Origin: Polyangiaceae bacterium
GTDB taxonomy: Bacteria > Myxococcota_A > Polyangia > Polyangiales > Polyangiaceae
NCBI GenBank assembly: GCA_029266615.1
Contig: JAQSWN010000055.1
Location: 1-34,144 of the forward strand
Reading direction: 5' to 3'
Length of the DNA: 34,144 bases
The position numbers and the translations under genes were made by a program. The notes under the pieces are model-generated. The model was not told the DNA's origin. It searched no databases and saw nothing but the letters and a program-made list of their open reading frames with translations. Shown one piece after another: positions 21,763 to 30,242 of the stretch. Each line of letters begins with the position of its first letter. The stretch's first letter is position 1.

Positions 21763-22715
21763 GGCTCCTCCTCGTGGTCGTGGTCATCCTCGCAGCCCAC
21801 CGCAGGCAGCTCGGCTTCGACGGCAATGGGGCCGAAGAGCGCGGCCCCGAGGTTGATGTGAAGCTTGAAATAGTCCGCCTCTGCCGGATCTCGCGCTGCG
21901 AAGCCGCCGGTGCAGCCGACCAGCTCAAAGGCGTTGTGCTCGTGTTCAGCGCCATAGAGGCAGTGGACCATGGGGCCCGTCCCCGACCGGAACGAAAGTC
22001 GCGCCGTGCCGACCTTCGCCGTGCCCTCGCGCACCTCGAGCTCAGCGGGAATCTGGAAGCTGTGGGGCTCCTCGAGCTCGGCCACCGCATCTTGGCGTTC
22101 GAAGGGGGCGAGAGACAAGGACGCATCCAAGTGGACTTCCTCGCACTCCTCGCAGTGCCCTTCACCGATGAATTCCACGATCGTGCTCACGGTAGGCGAA
22201 GGCGTCGGCCCGTGCACGACCGTGTAGACCTGTGACGAATCCAGCTCGTACACGGCAACTTGCTCCATCGCGCCACAAAGCTCGTCCGGCACCGCCGCTT
22301 CGATCGCGAGTGGCACCGGTGCGCCCCCGCTATCCAAGACGCTGAGCGTCACCCCCGGCGTCGTGAAGAACGCGTAACGCCCGCTCTCCCCGGGACCGTA
22401 CAGCACGGCGCCCTGGTACTGGCCGCCGGCTGCCGGTAGCGAAACGGAAAAAGAGCGGTGTGCCGCGCTGATGTCCGTGAAGACGAACCCTGGATACGGT
22501 TGGGCCGCGACCGACTCGAAGGGACCGAAGTTGGCGTGAGCGCAGGTGTGCGTGATGACCTCATCCGCCACCACGCATTCACCGCCGACTTCCAGTCTGG
22601 CCTGGGCTTGCCCCAACGCCGTGCCCTCATCCCCAGCCGCTTCCGTACCTACGGCGCAGCCGAACGTGAGCAGCAGCGCCAGACCCGACCCTCGCGACAA
22701 AATGTTTCTGTTCAT
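21759..22715 (-). CDS. HxCxH-domain lipoprotein with acidic His tail
   Basis: A 318-aa predicted lipoprotein. The ATG at 22715 is chosen because AGGAGG lies upstream on the coding strand and the signal then ends at LTFGC (Cys20). A longer frame lacks both. HTCAHANFGPF (residues 56-66; nucleotides 22518-22550) opens the shared domain, which includes YPGFVFTDISAAH and VAVYELDSSQVYTVVHGP and continues to a CEECEEVH segment. A second beta-rich domain follows (VHCLYGAEHEHNAFELVGC), and the protein ends with CEDDHDHEEEP, a likely metal-binding tail. It resembles the protein at 19636 closely across the HxCxH domain (YPGVVFTDISASH). The operator at 22761 lies 46 bp upstream. Confidence 0.87.
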   Translation of the reverse strand: MNRNILSRGSGLALLLTFGCAVGTEAAGDEGTALGQAQARLEVGGECVVADEVITHTCAHANFGPFESVAAQPYPGFVFTDISAAHRSFSVSLPAAGGQYQGAVLYGPGESGRYAFFTTPGVTLSVLDSGGAPVPLAIEAAVPDELCGAMEQVAVYELDSSQVYTVVHGPTPSPTVSTIVEFIGEGHCEECEEVHLDASLSLAPFERQDAVAELEEPHSFQIPAELEVREGTAKVGTARLSFRSGTGPMVHCLYGAEHEHNAFELVGCTGGFAARDPAEADYFKLHINLGAALFGPIAVEAELPAVGCEDDHDHEEEP

Positions 22716-22760
22716 TGATCGCACCTCCTCTAAGTGCGCAACCGCAGGCAATATCTCCAT

Positions 22761-22775
22761 TGCAACTTAATTGCA
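22761..22775. promoter_or_regulatory. Zur-type operator candidate: TGCAAC-TTA-ATTGCA
   Basis: Six-base arms around 3 nt, 46 bp upstream of the lipoprotein start at 22715. A further half-site GGCAAT at 22747-22752 and the overlapping ATTGCA at 22759-22764 make an extended array of half-sites. Confidence 0.8.
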
Positions 22776-22849
22776 ACCACGCGCAGTCTATCCAGACACA
22801 CTTTGCCAACGCGGACGAATACGCGACTCTCTATTGAACATCTCACACA

Positions 22850-22864
22850 TGCAACTCAATTGCC
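22850..22864. promoter_or_regulatory. Zur-type operator candidate: TGCAAC-TCA-ATTGCC
   Basis: Faces the rightward operon beginning at 22959, 95 bp before the preferred start and 20 bp before an alternative ATG at 22884. It is 75 bp from the operator of the divergent operon, so each direction has its own copy. Confidence 0.75.
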
Positions 22865-22958
22865 TTAGAACGAGCCGTATGGCATGGTCCTCCGCCCTGT
22901 GAAGGCGAAGGCACTCATGCGAGCGAACCAACACCACCGACACCGGCGAGAACTTTCG

Positions 22959-24935
22959 ATGCTACGGCGCGTGGTCGCGGTGTATGCGGCAACTTTCATC
23001 GCCGTGCTCAGCGCAACGGCGACCGCCGCCGTCCCGGGGGATTGCGCGGAGCTCGGGGTCGCGGTCACGGAGCACAGCTGCTTCCACTCCGAGTTCGGCC
23101 CCTTCGAGACCGTCCTTTCGACCGCCGGTAGCACCGCGTCGGCTGACACCCCCAACATCGACCCGGTCCACACCGAGCACCGCATCGGCCTGACCGGTGA
23201 GTACAGCGTCGTGACGTATACGCCGAAGCGCAGCGGCGCGTGGGCCGTGCTCTTGAGCAAAGACGTGCCCATTCAGGTGCTGGCGGGCAAAGCGCAGGCG
23301 CTGCCGTCCCTCCTCGATCAAGAGGGCACGACCGGCTGCGACGCGCTACCGCTACTCCATGTCTTCGAGCTCACCGCGAAGCAGCAGTACCGCTTCGTAT
23401 TTGGCCCCACGCCTGACCCTACGGTCGTAGCCGTCGTCGAGTACATCGACGACTTTCTGACTCACAATGGGCGGGACGACGATGGAGACGGATTTGGCAG
23501 CAAGGCCGAAGTCGTCGTGACACCGTGCAAGCCTCCCGCCGGCTTTGCCCCGAATACCCGAGATTGCGACGATACGGATCCCGCGATCAATCCGAACGCC
23601 AAAGAAGCCTGCGACGGTGTCGATCAGAACTGCAATGGGGTAAGGGACGATGTGGGCCTCATTTGCCGCGCTGGGGCCGGCGCGTGCAGGGTAGAGGGAA
23701 CTACCGCGTGCGACGCGGGTAGCGACGGCGCCACCTGCTCGGCGGCGCCGCTCACCGGAACGGACGAAACGTGCAACGGGTTGGACGACGACTGCAACGG
23801 CAAGATCGATGATGCGGAAGGGCTGTGCCCGGACCCAGACCGTCCCACCTGCGTACGTCGGGCGATGGCGGCAGCGTGCGGTTGCTCGCTCGACCTGGAT
23901 TGCGGGGACGCCGACAGCGGGCGCATTTGCGACACCAACACCGGCGTTTGCAAGCAGGGCTGTTCGCCCGTTCCCGGTCGTCATGGCTGCCCGTTGGGCG
24001 AGGTCTGCAACGAGAAGGCTGCTCGTTGCGAGCCGATGAGCGGGGTGGGGGGCGCGAACGACGCGGGCGGCAGCGCGAGTGTCGCCGGCGCTGGCGCTGG
24101 CGCCGCGCCTTCCCCCGGCGGCGCTCCCAGTGAAGGCGGTGAGCCAACGACGACTGATCGCGGTCGAAATGACGCCGGAGCTGAGGGCGGCTGCGGCTGC
24201 CGCCTTACGCGGTCGCGGTCGAGTGGCGGGGCCGCGGCCTGCTTCGGCGTCGCGCTGGCTATCGCGTACTTCCGTCGACGTCGCGCCGCGACCGCGTACT
24301 TGGCGTTAGGAGCGCTCGCGGCGAGCTCGCTCACTGGCTGCGCTGGCAAGTACCTGGAATCTCCCGATGGGAGGGGCGGCTCTGAGAACACGTCGGAGCC
24401 TGGGCCGAGCGGCGCCGCTAGCACCAGCAACGGAGGCGCGCCTACCCCTGGCGGGTCGAGCAACGGCGGCGTCGCCGGAGCGGAGCCTGGTTGCGTCCCC
24501 GCGTTAGGCGAAAAGCTCGTGGCGCATGCTTGTAGCCACACGAAGAACGGCCCGTTCGTCCCGGTCACCGCTGGGGGCGCCGCGGAGCCGGCAGACGTGA
24601 GCGACCTTCACCGCACGTTCGAAGTTCAAGTGGTGGGCGCAGGGGGCCGGCTACGATACCGAGCTCAGCGCAGCGGCGACCATGCGTTCATGACGAACGT
24701 ACCAGCCGTGTTGGAAGTGCTGCGGGCTGCTCGTCCGTTGCTCGGCTCGCCGAGCTTCGCCATCGAAGGTTGCGGACACCTGGCCCGCGCAACGGTCGTC
24801 GAGCTCGAACGAGGTGAGGAGTACGACGTCGCCATCCTCGAGAGCCCACCCGAGCTCGATCTGTTCGTGGAGCACGTCGGCACTTTCGGAAACGATGCTT
24901 GGAAGCAGCCTTGCGACGCCGAGTTGGAGCGTTGA
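22959..24935 (+). CDS. Two-in-one HxCxH protein: internal MYXO-CTERM-like tail fused to a lipoprotein
   Basis: A 658-aa open frame. I prefer the ATG at 22959, giving a clean signal peptide (MLRRVVAVYAATFIAVLSAT onward); an ATG at 22884 adds 25 residues with no signal. First half: HSCFHSEFGPF (residues 39-49; nucleotides 23073-23105) opens an HxCxH domain. MopE-like repeats (ACDGVDQNCNG; TCNGLDDDCNG), a Cys-rich EGF-like segment and a Gly/Ala linker follow. A sorting-tail-like element (C412-G-C414, hydrophobic helix, R439-R442) then appears in the middle of the frame. Directly after it come a hydrophobic stretch and a lipobox LTGC (Cys461). A Ser/Gly linker and a second HxCxH domain, HACSHTKNGPF (residues 523-533; nucleotides 24525-24557), complete the frame. 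It looks like two complete secreted proteins joined in frame. Confidence 0.8.
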   Translation: MLRRVVAVYAATFIAVLSATATAAVPGDCAELGVAVTEHSCFHSEFGPFETVLSTAGSTASADTPNIDPVHTEHRIGLTGEYSVVTYTPKRSGAWAVLLSKDVPIQVLAGKAQALPSLLDQEGTTGCDALPLLHVFELTAKQQYRFVFGPTPDPTVVAVVEYIDDFLTHNGRDDDGDGFGSKAEVVVTPCKPPAGFAPNTRDCDDTDPAINPNAKEACDGVDQNCNGVRDDVGLICRAGAGACRVEGTTACDAGSDGATCSAAPLTGTDETCNGLDDDCNGKIDDAEGLCPDPDRPTCVRRAMAAACGCSLDLDCGDADSGRICDTNTGVCKQGCSPVPGRHGCPLGEVCNEKAARCEPMSGVGGANDAGGSASVAGAGAGAAPSPGGAPSEGGEPTTTDRGRNDAGAEGGCGCRLTRSRSSGGAAACFGVALAIAYFRRRRAATAYLALGALAASSLTGCAGKYLESPDGRGGSENTSEPGPSGAASTSNGGAPTPGGSSNGGVAGAEPGCVPALGEKLVAHACSHTKNGPFVPVTAGGAAEPADVSDLHRTFEVQVVGAGGRLRYRAQRSGDHAFMTNVPAVLEVLRAARPLLGSPSFAIEGCGHLARATVVELERGEEYDVAILESPPELDLFVEHVGTFGNDAWKQPCDAELER

Positions 24936-24939
24936 GACG

Positions 24940-26754
24940 ATGCAACCGAGTCGTACCATGAGCCATCGCCAGTCGTTTTCCTCACCCGGTCGTCCCAAGC
25001 GGTACTCTTCGGCACTTGTCCTGGGTCTCGCGCTCATCGCGTCGGCCGCGTGCGGCGCCGACGGTGGTGATGATGATGAGGGGGATGCACCGGGCACCGC
25101 AGGTAGCGCCGGCTCCAGCGGCAAGGCGGGAACAGGAAGCGACGGCGGCAAGGCGGGAGCGGGAGGCACGGCCGGCGCCAGCGGCGTCTCCGCAACAGCC
25201 GGCGCCGCCGCCAGCGCAGGCGCAGGCGGCGATGGCCAGGAAAGCGGCGGAATGAGCAACGATGGCGGAGACGACGGCCGCGCTGGTCGAGGCGGTCAGG
25301 GCGGAGTCTCCGCAGAAACGTGCGGTGGTGAGCTCGCGCCGCCGCTCGAACGCTGGACCGCCTACGTCATCGAAACCGACCTTGGTCAGACCACCCTCTT
25401 TGCTGCCAAGAGCGGCGCTCTGAGTGCGGCCGTGCCGCTGCTGGAGGCAGAATCGCGCATCACCAATCTAACTTGGTCACCGAACGGCCGCTTTCTCGCG
25501 TTCGTCCTCGACCAGGGCGCGTATTCGTCGACGCTTCACGTGGTTGACTTCAGCGCCGAGGAGCCGTCGGGCGTCATCGACGTCGCCACGGATGCCAACG
25601 AGACTCCGGGCAGTCCCCGCTGGTCGCCGGATTCGACTCGACTCCTCTACGCCGAACCCAGTTTCACCAGCGAGCTGCGCGTGGTCGACTTCGCGGCGTC
25701 GGCGCCCGGCGCGACCGCAGTCTTCCGTAATTGTCCGCAGGGGGCGTACAGCGACCTGCCGTGTTTGGGTTCGTTCGTTCAGCCTCTGCGGCTGGACTGG
25801 TCTCCCACCGGGAATGACTTGGCGGGCGTTTTCATCTCGCAGTTCTTTACCGATTTCAGCACGGGCAGCGCGGCTGACCTCTTTGTGCTCCGACCCGAGT
25901 CCGAGGTGGGTGGCAAGCTCGCGAGTCCCTTCGTACCGAGCTTCGACGCCGCTCGGCACGGCGTGACCCCGGTGTCGCTGGTGTGGTCGCCGGACGGAGC
26001 GCGCGTGGCGTACACCGGTTCGTTCGAAGACACCGGGTCGGTCAGCGAGGCCTATGTTTTCGCGCTGTCCCGTGCGGCCGCAGCTCCTATCAAGCTTCAC
26101 CCAGACCTGGGCGAGCCTAGGAGGGGCGTCCGCGCGGGCATCCAGTGGGCTTCAGCGACCACCATCGTGTTCGCCTCCGACGGAAGCTCGGCCGAAGCGC
26201 ACGAGTTGCTTTCCCTCGACGTGTCCGACCCGAACATCGAGACGGCTCCCGCTCCGGAAACGCTGTTGACCGCCGACGGCGGATCGATCTTGGAGTTTGC
26301 TTTGTCTCCGGATCGGAGCTCCGTGCTCGTTCTGCGTGAAGCGCCTGCGAGCGACGCGGCGACTCTGACAGTCTTCCCGTACCGCGAAGTGCCGCTGAGC
26401 GAGCCGCGCGAAGTCAGCTGGACGGTCGCGCCCGTTGCCGGTGGCTTCGCTACCTCCGCACGGTGGTCGGCGGATTCCAAGCTGCTCGCGTTCGCGGCGG
26501 ACGGCGCCGCCAACCTGAAGATTGCCGGGCGCTCGGCGGATGGCTCGTCTTGCGTCGCCGCCTCGCTGGAAGTCGAGTCCTTGGCCGAGACTTGGCACTG
26601 GTTGGCAGATGAGTCCTCGGTCGTCCTTTTGGATGCCGAAGGCATCCGCCGACTGCACGCCGGTAGCGCCTCGGGCGAACTCTTATCCCCTCCTCTTCAG
26701 CCGAACGCGAGCATCATCGGCTGGGCGGTGCAGCCCCGCGGGACGCCTGAATGA
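24940..26754 (+). CDS. TolB/PD40-like beta-propeller lipoprotein (second copy)
   Basis: A lipoprotein of about 604 aa; ATG at 24940, 4 nt after the preceding stop. An ATG at 24958 is a possible alternative. The signal ends ASAAC at Cys38 and is followed by a very long Gly/Ala/Ser linker (to about residue 130). The rest is a repeat propeller with the blade signatures LTWSPNGRFLAFVL, PRWSPDSTRLLYAE, LDWSPTGNDLAGVF, LVWSPDGARVAYTG, FALSPDRSSVLVL and ARWSADSKLLAFAA. It is a relative of the lipoprotein at 17012 by architecture and repeats. It is second in the operon governed by the palindrome at 22850. Function unknown; probably a binding scaffold at the surface or periplasm. Confidence 0.84.
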   Translation: MQPSRTMSHRQSFSSPGRPKRYSSALVLGLALIASAACGADGGDDDEGDAPGTAGSAGSSGKAGTGSDGGKAGAGGTAGASGVSATAGAAASAGAGGDGQESGGMSNDGGDDGRAGRGGQGGVSAETCGGELAPPLERWTAYVIETDLGQTTLFAAKSGALSAAVPLLEAESRITNLTWSPNGRFLAFVLDQGAYSSTLHVVDFSAEEPSGVIDVATDANETPGSPRWSPDSTRLLYAEPSFTSELRVVDFAASAPGATAVFRNCPQGAYSDLPCLGSFVQPLRLDWSPTGNDLAGVFISQFFTDFSTGSAADLFVLRPESEVGGKLASPFVPSFDAARHGVTPVSLVWSPDGARVAYTGSFEDTGSVSEAYVFALSRAAAAPIKLHPDLGEPRRGVRAGIQWASATTIVFASDGSSAEAHELLSLDVSDPNIETAPAPETLLTADGGSILEFALSPDRSSVLVLREAPASDAATLTVFPYREVPLSEPREVSWTVAPVAGGFATSARWSADSKLLAFAADGAANLKIAGRSADGSSCVAASLEVESLAETWHWLADESSVVLLDAEGIRRLHAGSASGELLSPPLQPNASIIGWAVQPRGTPE

Positions 26755-26762
26755 GCCGTCGC

Positions 26763-26777
26763 TCGCTGGGTGAGCGA
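26763..26777. terminator. Possible weak terminator between convergent genes
   Basis: TCGCT (26763-26767), a 5-nt loop and AGCGA (26773-26777) form a short hairpin just after the stop at 26754. The remaining 116-bp convergent gap shows no other structure or gene. Confidence 0.3.
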
Positions 26778-26870
26778 TTCAGCCTTGGGACCTCCTCGTC
26801 ATGATGAGCGTCGCCGCGCCGGCTCGACAATCGCAGCGCTTCGTCGCTCGTTCGGGGGTTGGCCCGAACA

Positions 26871-28088
26871 TCAGGTCGCCTCTGGCTCTTGCAGCCAAGG
26901 AGGGAACGGATCTTCGAGCACCCTCCAGCCGCTCGGCCCGAGTCTTTGCTCGGCGGGCGTGAGCAGCGCGTCGTCGAGACGCTGGCGCAGCAATGGCTCG
27001 TCGAGGTCGACGCCGATGAACACGAGCTCTTGCCGGCGGTCTCCCCAAGGCTCCTGAAAGTCCTGCTCGATCTCGGCGCGCGCCTCTGGCTCCGTAGGCC
27101 ACTCTTCGGTAGGGAGCGCCGCGTACCACATGCCGGCGCCTTCGCAGCTGGCAGAGCCGCCCGCCTGCGACCACACGCCCGTGACATCCATGCGGGAAGC
27201 GAGCCACAAAAATCCCTTGGAGCGAAGGACGCCCGACCAGGTGTCCCCGCTGCTGAGGAGCCGCCAAACGCGCGCAGGGTGGAATGGGACGCGCGCACGA
27301 TAGACGAAGCTCCGAATGCCGTATTCTTCGGTCTCGGGCACGTGGTCGCCGCGGAGCTCCGCGAGCCACCTGGGCGCGCGCGCCGCGGCCTCAAAGTCGA
27401 AAAGTCCGGTACCGAGGAGCAGGTCGAGCGGGACCTTACCACGCTCAGCGCGCACGATTCGAGCGCGCGTGTTGAGGTGTCGCAGCAGCCCCTCGAGGCG
27501 TTCAGCCTGCTGCTCCGTAACGAGGTCCAGCTTGGACAGCACCAGCACGTCGGCGAACTCGACCTGCTCGATCAGGAGGTCCGACAGAGTGCGCTCGTCT
27601 TCTTCGCCGAGAGCGACCCGCCGCGAACGCAGATCCTCTTCGCTCTCGAAGTCGGGCAGGAAGTTGAGAGCGTCCACCACGGTCACGAGCGTATCCAGTC
27701 GGGCCACGTCCCCGAGTCGCGTCCCCGACTCGTCCTCGAAGGTGAAGGTCTCGGCGACGGGCAGGGGCTCGGAAACGCCCGTCGATTCGATGAGGATGTG
27801 GTCGAAACGGCCCTCCTTCGCCAGCCTGGAGACTTCGACGAGCAGGTCTTCGCGAAGCGTGCAGCAGATGCAACCGTTCTGCATTTCTACGAGCTTTTCT
27901 TCGACGCGAGACAGCGCCGCCGGCCCCCCCTTGATGAGCGCCGCGTCGACGTTGACCTCGCTCATGTCGTTCACAATCACCGCGACTCGACGCCCCTCGC
28001 GATTGGCGAGCACGTGGTTGAGGAGAGTCGTCTTGCCCGCACCCAAGAAGCCCGAGAGCACGGTAACGCTCGGCACATCAGCGAGCAT
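26871..28088 (-). CDS. zigA: COG0523 GTPase of the ZigA zinc-chaperone type
   Basis: A 405-aa CobW/COG0523-family GTPase. I chose the ATG at 28088, which sits just before the GTPase domain; an upstream ATG at 28130 would add 14 residues. Walker A is GFLGAGKTT (13-21). The metal-binding CxCC motif is C73-I-C75-C76 within [13 protein letters not shown], the switch [15 protein letters not shown] follows, and SKLD is the nucleotide-specificity motif. A C-terminal CobW_C domain runs to [10 protein letters not shown], with [12 protein letters not shown] and [11 protein letters not shown] typical of ZigA/YciC members. Such GTPases transfer zinc to client enzymes under zinc limitation and are often Zur-regulated. 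It overlaps the DUF1826 gene by 11 bp, a pairing seen in many bacteria. It is cytoplasmic. Confidence 0.92.
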   Translation of the reverse strand: MLADVPSVTVLSGFLGAGKTTLLNHVLANREGRRVAVIVNDMSEVNVDAALIKGGPAALSRVEEKLVEMQNGCICCTLREDLLVEVSRLAKEGRFDHILIESTGVSEPLPVAETFTFEDESGTRLGDVARLDTLVTVVDALNFLPDFESEEDLRSRRVALGEEDERTLSDLLIEQVEFADVLVLSKLDLVTEQQAERLEGLLRHLNTRARIVRAERGKVPLDLLLGTGLFDFEAAARAPRWLAELRGDHVPETEEYGIRSFVYRARVPFHPARVWRLLSSGDTWSGVLRSKGFLWLASRMDVTGVWSQAGGSASCEGAGMWYAALPTEEWPTEPEARAEIEQDFQEPWGDRRQELVFIGVDLDEPLLRQRLDDALLTPAEQRLGPSGWRVLEDPFPPWLQEPEAT

Positions 28089-28809
28089 CGGCGTGCTCGA
28101 TGGTGCAGTGGGGATCTTGGCAGCCCGCACCCGGCAGCGTCAGCTTGAAAAGCAGCCGGACCCCGCGGCTCTCGGCGATAGGCGGTGAACGATGCACGGC
28201 GCCCCGCCCGGAGTTCCCCGGATAAGACTCGCCCTTGAGTATGAGCACGTCCCCCGCCCTCGCGGTCATGACCGCACCGGTATCGGGGACGATGCGACGG
28301 TTGATGGAAGCCAAGTTGCGCCAGGGCGCCTGGAGCGACTTGCGGCGCACCCCTTCATTGGGAACCCACTCCGTGCCGGGGCCCGCGTAAGTGACGATGA
28401 GCCGCAGCCCCACCCAGTCGACGTGGTACTTGCGGCAATCATCCTGCCGCGTCACGACGACGTGACCCGTCACGGGCGCTTCCCCACAAAGGTCGCGAAA
28501 GGTGGTGAGCCAACGCCCTAGCTCGGGCAGGAGCGCCGATGCGCGCTCCGGTCCGAGCGGCTCCGCCAGCCAGCCGAGGTCTGCCGCCGAGGCGACGACG
28601 CGCTTGCGCTCGAAAGACTCGAGCTCCGAGAGTCCGACCAGGGCCCGCTCGACCTCGGGAGGAAGCGGACGCCGCAGCAGGCACACGTTCTGTTCTGGAC
28701 TGAGGATCTGCCCGAGGGCATCGGCAGAGCGGACCACCGGAGACAAACCGACGCGCCGCATCGAACCGGGTCGACTCGTCACAAGCATGGTCGCCATCGG
28801 ACGGGACAT
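28078..28809 (-). CDS. DUF1826 protein, possible HxD..H metalloenzyme
   Basis: A 243-aa protein starting at ATG 28809, with a purine-rich GGGAAGGG region about 9 nt upstream on the coding strand. Longer frames run through the operator and are unlikely. The conserved C-terminal part matches DUF1826: [22 protein letters not shown] (from about residue 127 on) and [14 protein letters not shown] followed by GAVHRSP. H129-x-D131 and H206 sit in a beta-rich context reminiscent of 2-oxoglutarate/Fe dioxygenases, but this is not established for DUF1826. The C-terminal [10 protein letters not shown] adds Cys and His. DUF1826 genes commonly accompany ZigA GTPases and are considered Zur-regulon members. 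The operator at 28829 lies 20 bp upstream. Confidence 0.87.
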   Translation of the reverse strand: MSRPMATMLVTSRPGSMRRVGLSPVVRSADALGQILSPEQNVCLLRRPLPPEVERALVGLSELESFERKRVVASAADLGWLAEPLGPERASALLPELGRWLTTFRDLCGEAPVTGHVVVTRQDDCRKYHVDWVGLRLIVTYAGPGTEWVPNEGVRRKSLQAPWRNLASINRRIVPDTGAVMTARAGDVLILKGESYPGNSGRGAVHRSPPIAESRGVRLLFKLTLPGAGCQDPHCTIEHADAR

Positions 28810-28828
28810 AGCCGACGCCCTTCCCTTC

Positions 28829-28843
28829 TGCAACCCTAATGCA
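28829..28843. promoter_or_regulatory. Zur-type operator candidate: TGCAAC-CCT-AATGCA
   Basis: A copy with one arm base changed (AATGCA), exactly 20 bp upstream of the DUF1826 start at 28809. Confidence 0.65.
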
Positions 28844-28954
28844 TCTATATCAACGAGATGGCTTCGCGCAACTCGACCTCTCCGCAGACAAGGAGCCGTC
28901 CTCCCGGAGCATTGAACGAACTCCCCGTCGCGCATCACGACCTCTTCCGCGTTC

Positions 28955-28969
28955 TGCAATACGATTGCA
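28955..28969. promoter_or_regulatory. Zur-type operator candidate: TGCAAT-ACG-ATTGCA
   Basis: Perfect six-base arms, as in the copy beside the regulator gene. It is 146 bp from the DUF1826 start and 200 bp from the WD40 start at 29169, and could serve the rightward promoter. Confidence 0.78.
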
Positions 28970-28980
28970 TTTTGATTGCC
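28966..28980. promoter_or_regulatory. Overlapping weaker operator copy: TGCATT-TTG-ATTGCC
   Basis: This shares four bases with the perfect palindrome at 28955, offset by 11 bp (about one helical turn). Overlapping sites in this spacing are typical of Fur-family operators bound by two dimers. Confidence 0.5.
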
Positions 28981-29168
28981 CAAAGGCGGGCCCGTGGGCG
29001 AAGGTCCGCCCCAGTTCGTTCGAGGCAAACGATGTTTCTGCCATCACCGCCAAGTTTGCTCCCGCTCCAGAGAATCTCGCTCGCGCGACCCGCTGGAGGC
29101 CGCGGAGCTTCATCGACTCATCCCGAGCGCAGCGCCTCACCGCTGGCGCCCGGTAGGAGCGCCGAGCC

Positions 29169-30242
29169 GTGATTCACGACCGCGAGTCAGGAACGAGCCC
29201 GCGTGTGCTACCGGCCAACCCGAAGCACGCGCTGCCCGTCGCCTGGAGCGCGAACGTGGGCGACTACGCCACGGCGCTCGCGCTCTCCAGCGACGGAACG
29301 CTGGCGGCTGTCGGGAACGCGGCCGGGGAGCTCTGGGTGTTCGATGCGAGCTCGGGAGAGCTTCGTTTTAGACTGAACGCGCATCGCGGCCCCATCATGG
29401 CGGCGGCGTGGTCACCCAAGCAGCGTGTAGTCACGACCGGAGGGCAAGACGGCGTCGCGCGCTCTTACGACGCGCAAGGTGGTCTCATCGCCGAGCTTCC
29501 GGGGGGGGCACCGTGGGTCGAGCACGTGGCCTGGGCGCCGGACGGCGCGCGGCTGGCGACCGGAGCGGGTCGCGTCGCGCGCCTGTGGACCCGCGAAGGC
29601 GGGGCGCTCGTCGAGAGCGAGCCCCACGAAAGCACGCTGTCGGGCCTCGCGTGGAACCGCCAAGGAACGGAGCTTGCGACGGCCTGCTACGGGGGCGTAC
29701 GGCGCTTCGACGTAGCGACCGGCGTCGCCAAGCACCTGCCGTGGCCGGGCTCCTTGATCTCCCTCAGCTGGAGCCCCAACGACGCCGTGATCGCGTGTGG
29801 AACGCAGGAGCGCTCGGTCCACTTCTGGCGCCTGGCGAAAGCTCGACAATCGGAGATGTCGGGATTTAGCGCGAAGCCGCGCGCGCTGTCGTGGGACGGG
29901 GAGGGCAAGTTGCTCGCCACCTCGGGAGATGCGGCAGTGAGCGTGTGGTCCTTCGAGGGCAAAGGTCCGGAAGGCAAGCCGCCCATCGAGCTCGTGGGGC
30001 ACGCCGCGCTCTGCACGGCGCTCGCGTTTCACCCGAAGCTTGCCCGCCTCGCATCCGGCGCGGAAGATACCGGCGTGCTCGTGTGGGACCCGCGCCGAAA
30101 AACCACGCCGGTGGCATTCGGCTTCTTGGAGGAGACCGTCACCGGCCTCACCTGGGCCCAGGGCGGCCGGCTCCTCATCGGAGCGGACGCGGCCGGGCGG
30201 GTCACGGCGTGGAGGGCCGACGGTCTCCTCCTCGCAACTTGA
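29169..30242 (+). CDS. Cytoplasmic WD40 beta-propeller protein (paralogue 2)
   Basis: A 357-aa protein with no signal peptide. The GTG at 29169 is supported by AGGAG (29155-29159), 9 nt upstream. WD-like blades include AGELWVFDASSG, TTGGQDGVARSYDAQG, ATGAGRVARLWTREG, ERSVHFWRL, LATSGDAAVSVWSFEG and ASGAEDTGVLVWDP. It aligns throughout with the WD40 protein at 11718 (shared ERSVHFWRL, SEMSGF, ALCT-LAFHP, EETVTG). Two recent paralogues in one regulon, one beside the regulator and one between the two GTPases, suggest a scaffold for metal allocation. The stop codon lies inside the operator at 30233, which controls the next genes. Confidence 0.88.
   Translation: MIHDRESGTSPRVLPANPKHALPVAWSANVGDYATALALSSDGTLAAVGNAAGELWVFDASSGELRFRLNAHRGPIMAAAWSPKQRVVTTGGQDGVARSYDAQGGLIAELPGGAPWVEHVAWAPDGARLATGAGRVARLWTREGGALVESEPHESTLSGLAWNRQGTELATACYGGVRRFDVATGVAKHLPWPGSLISLSWSPNDAVIACGTQERSVHFWRLAKARQSEMSGFSAKPRALSWDGEGKLLATSGDAAVSVWSFEGKGPEGKPPIELVGHAALCTALAFHPKLARLASGAEDTGVLVWDPRRKTTPVAFGFLEETVTGLTWAQGGRLLIGADAAGRVTAWRADGLLLAT

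Larger units (their letters stand above)
28844..29168. other. Divergent intergenic region with operator cluster
   Basis: Between the DUF1826 start and the WD40 gene (359 bp overall) I see no convincing gene. Several short frames cross it on both strands without ribosome sites or recognisable products. It holds three operator copies in total (28829, 28955, 28966). The stretch from 28981 to the WD40 start is unremarkable apart from the ribosome site AGGAG at 29155-29159. Confidence 0.7.

Noticed and set aside
22884..22958. ATG at 22884 as start of the two-in-one gene
   Set aside because: It would place 25 hydrophilic residues before the signal peptide and lacks a ribosome site. Its 20-bp distance from the operator matches other genes, so it is not fully excluded.
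26859..28148. Rightward open frame of about 430 codons
   Set aside because: Antisense to the ZigA GTPase gene, whose Walker A and CxCC motifs are unambiguous. The rightward product has no recognisable domain.
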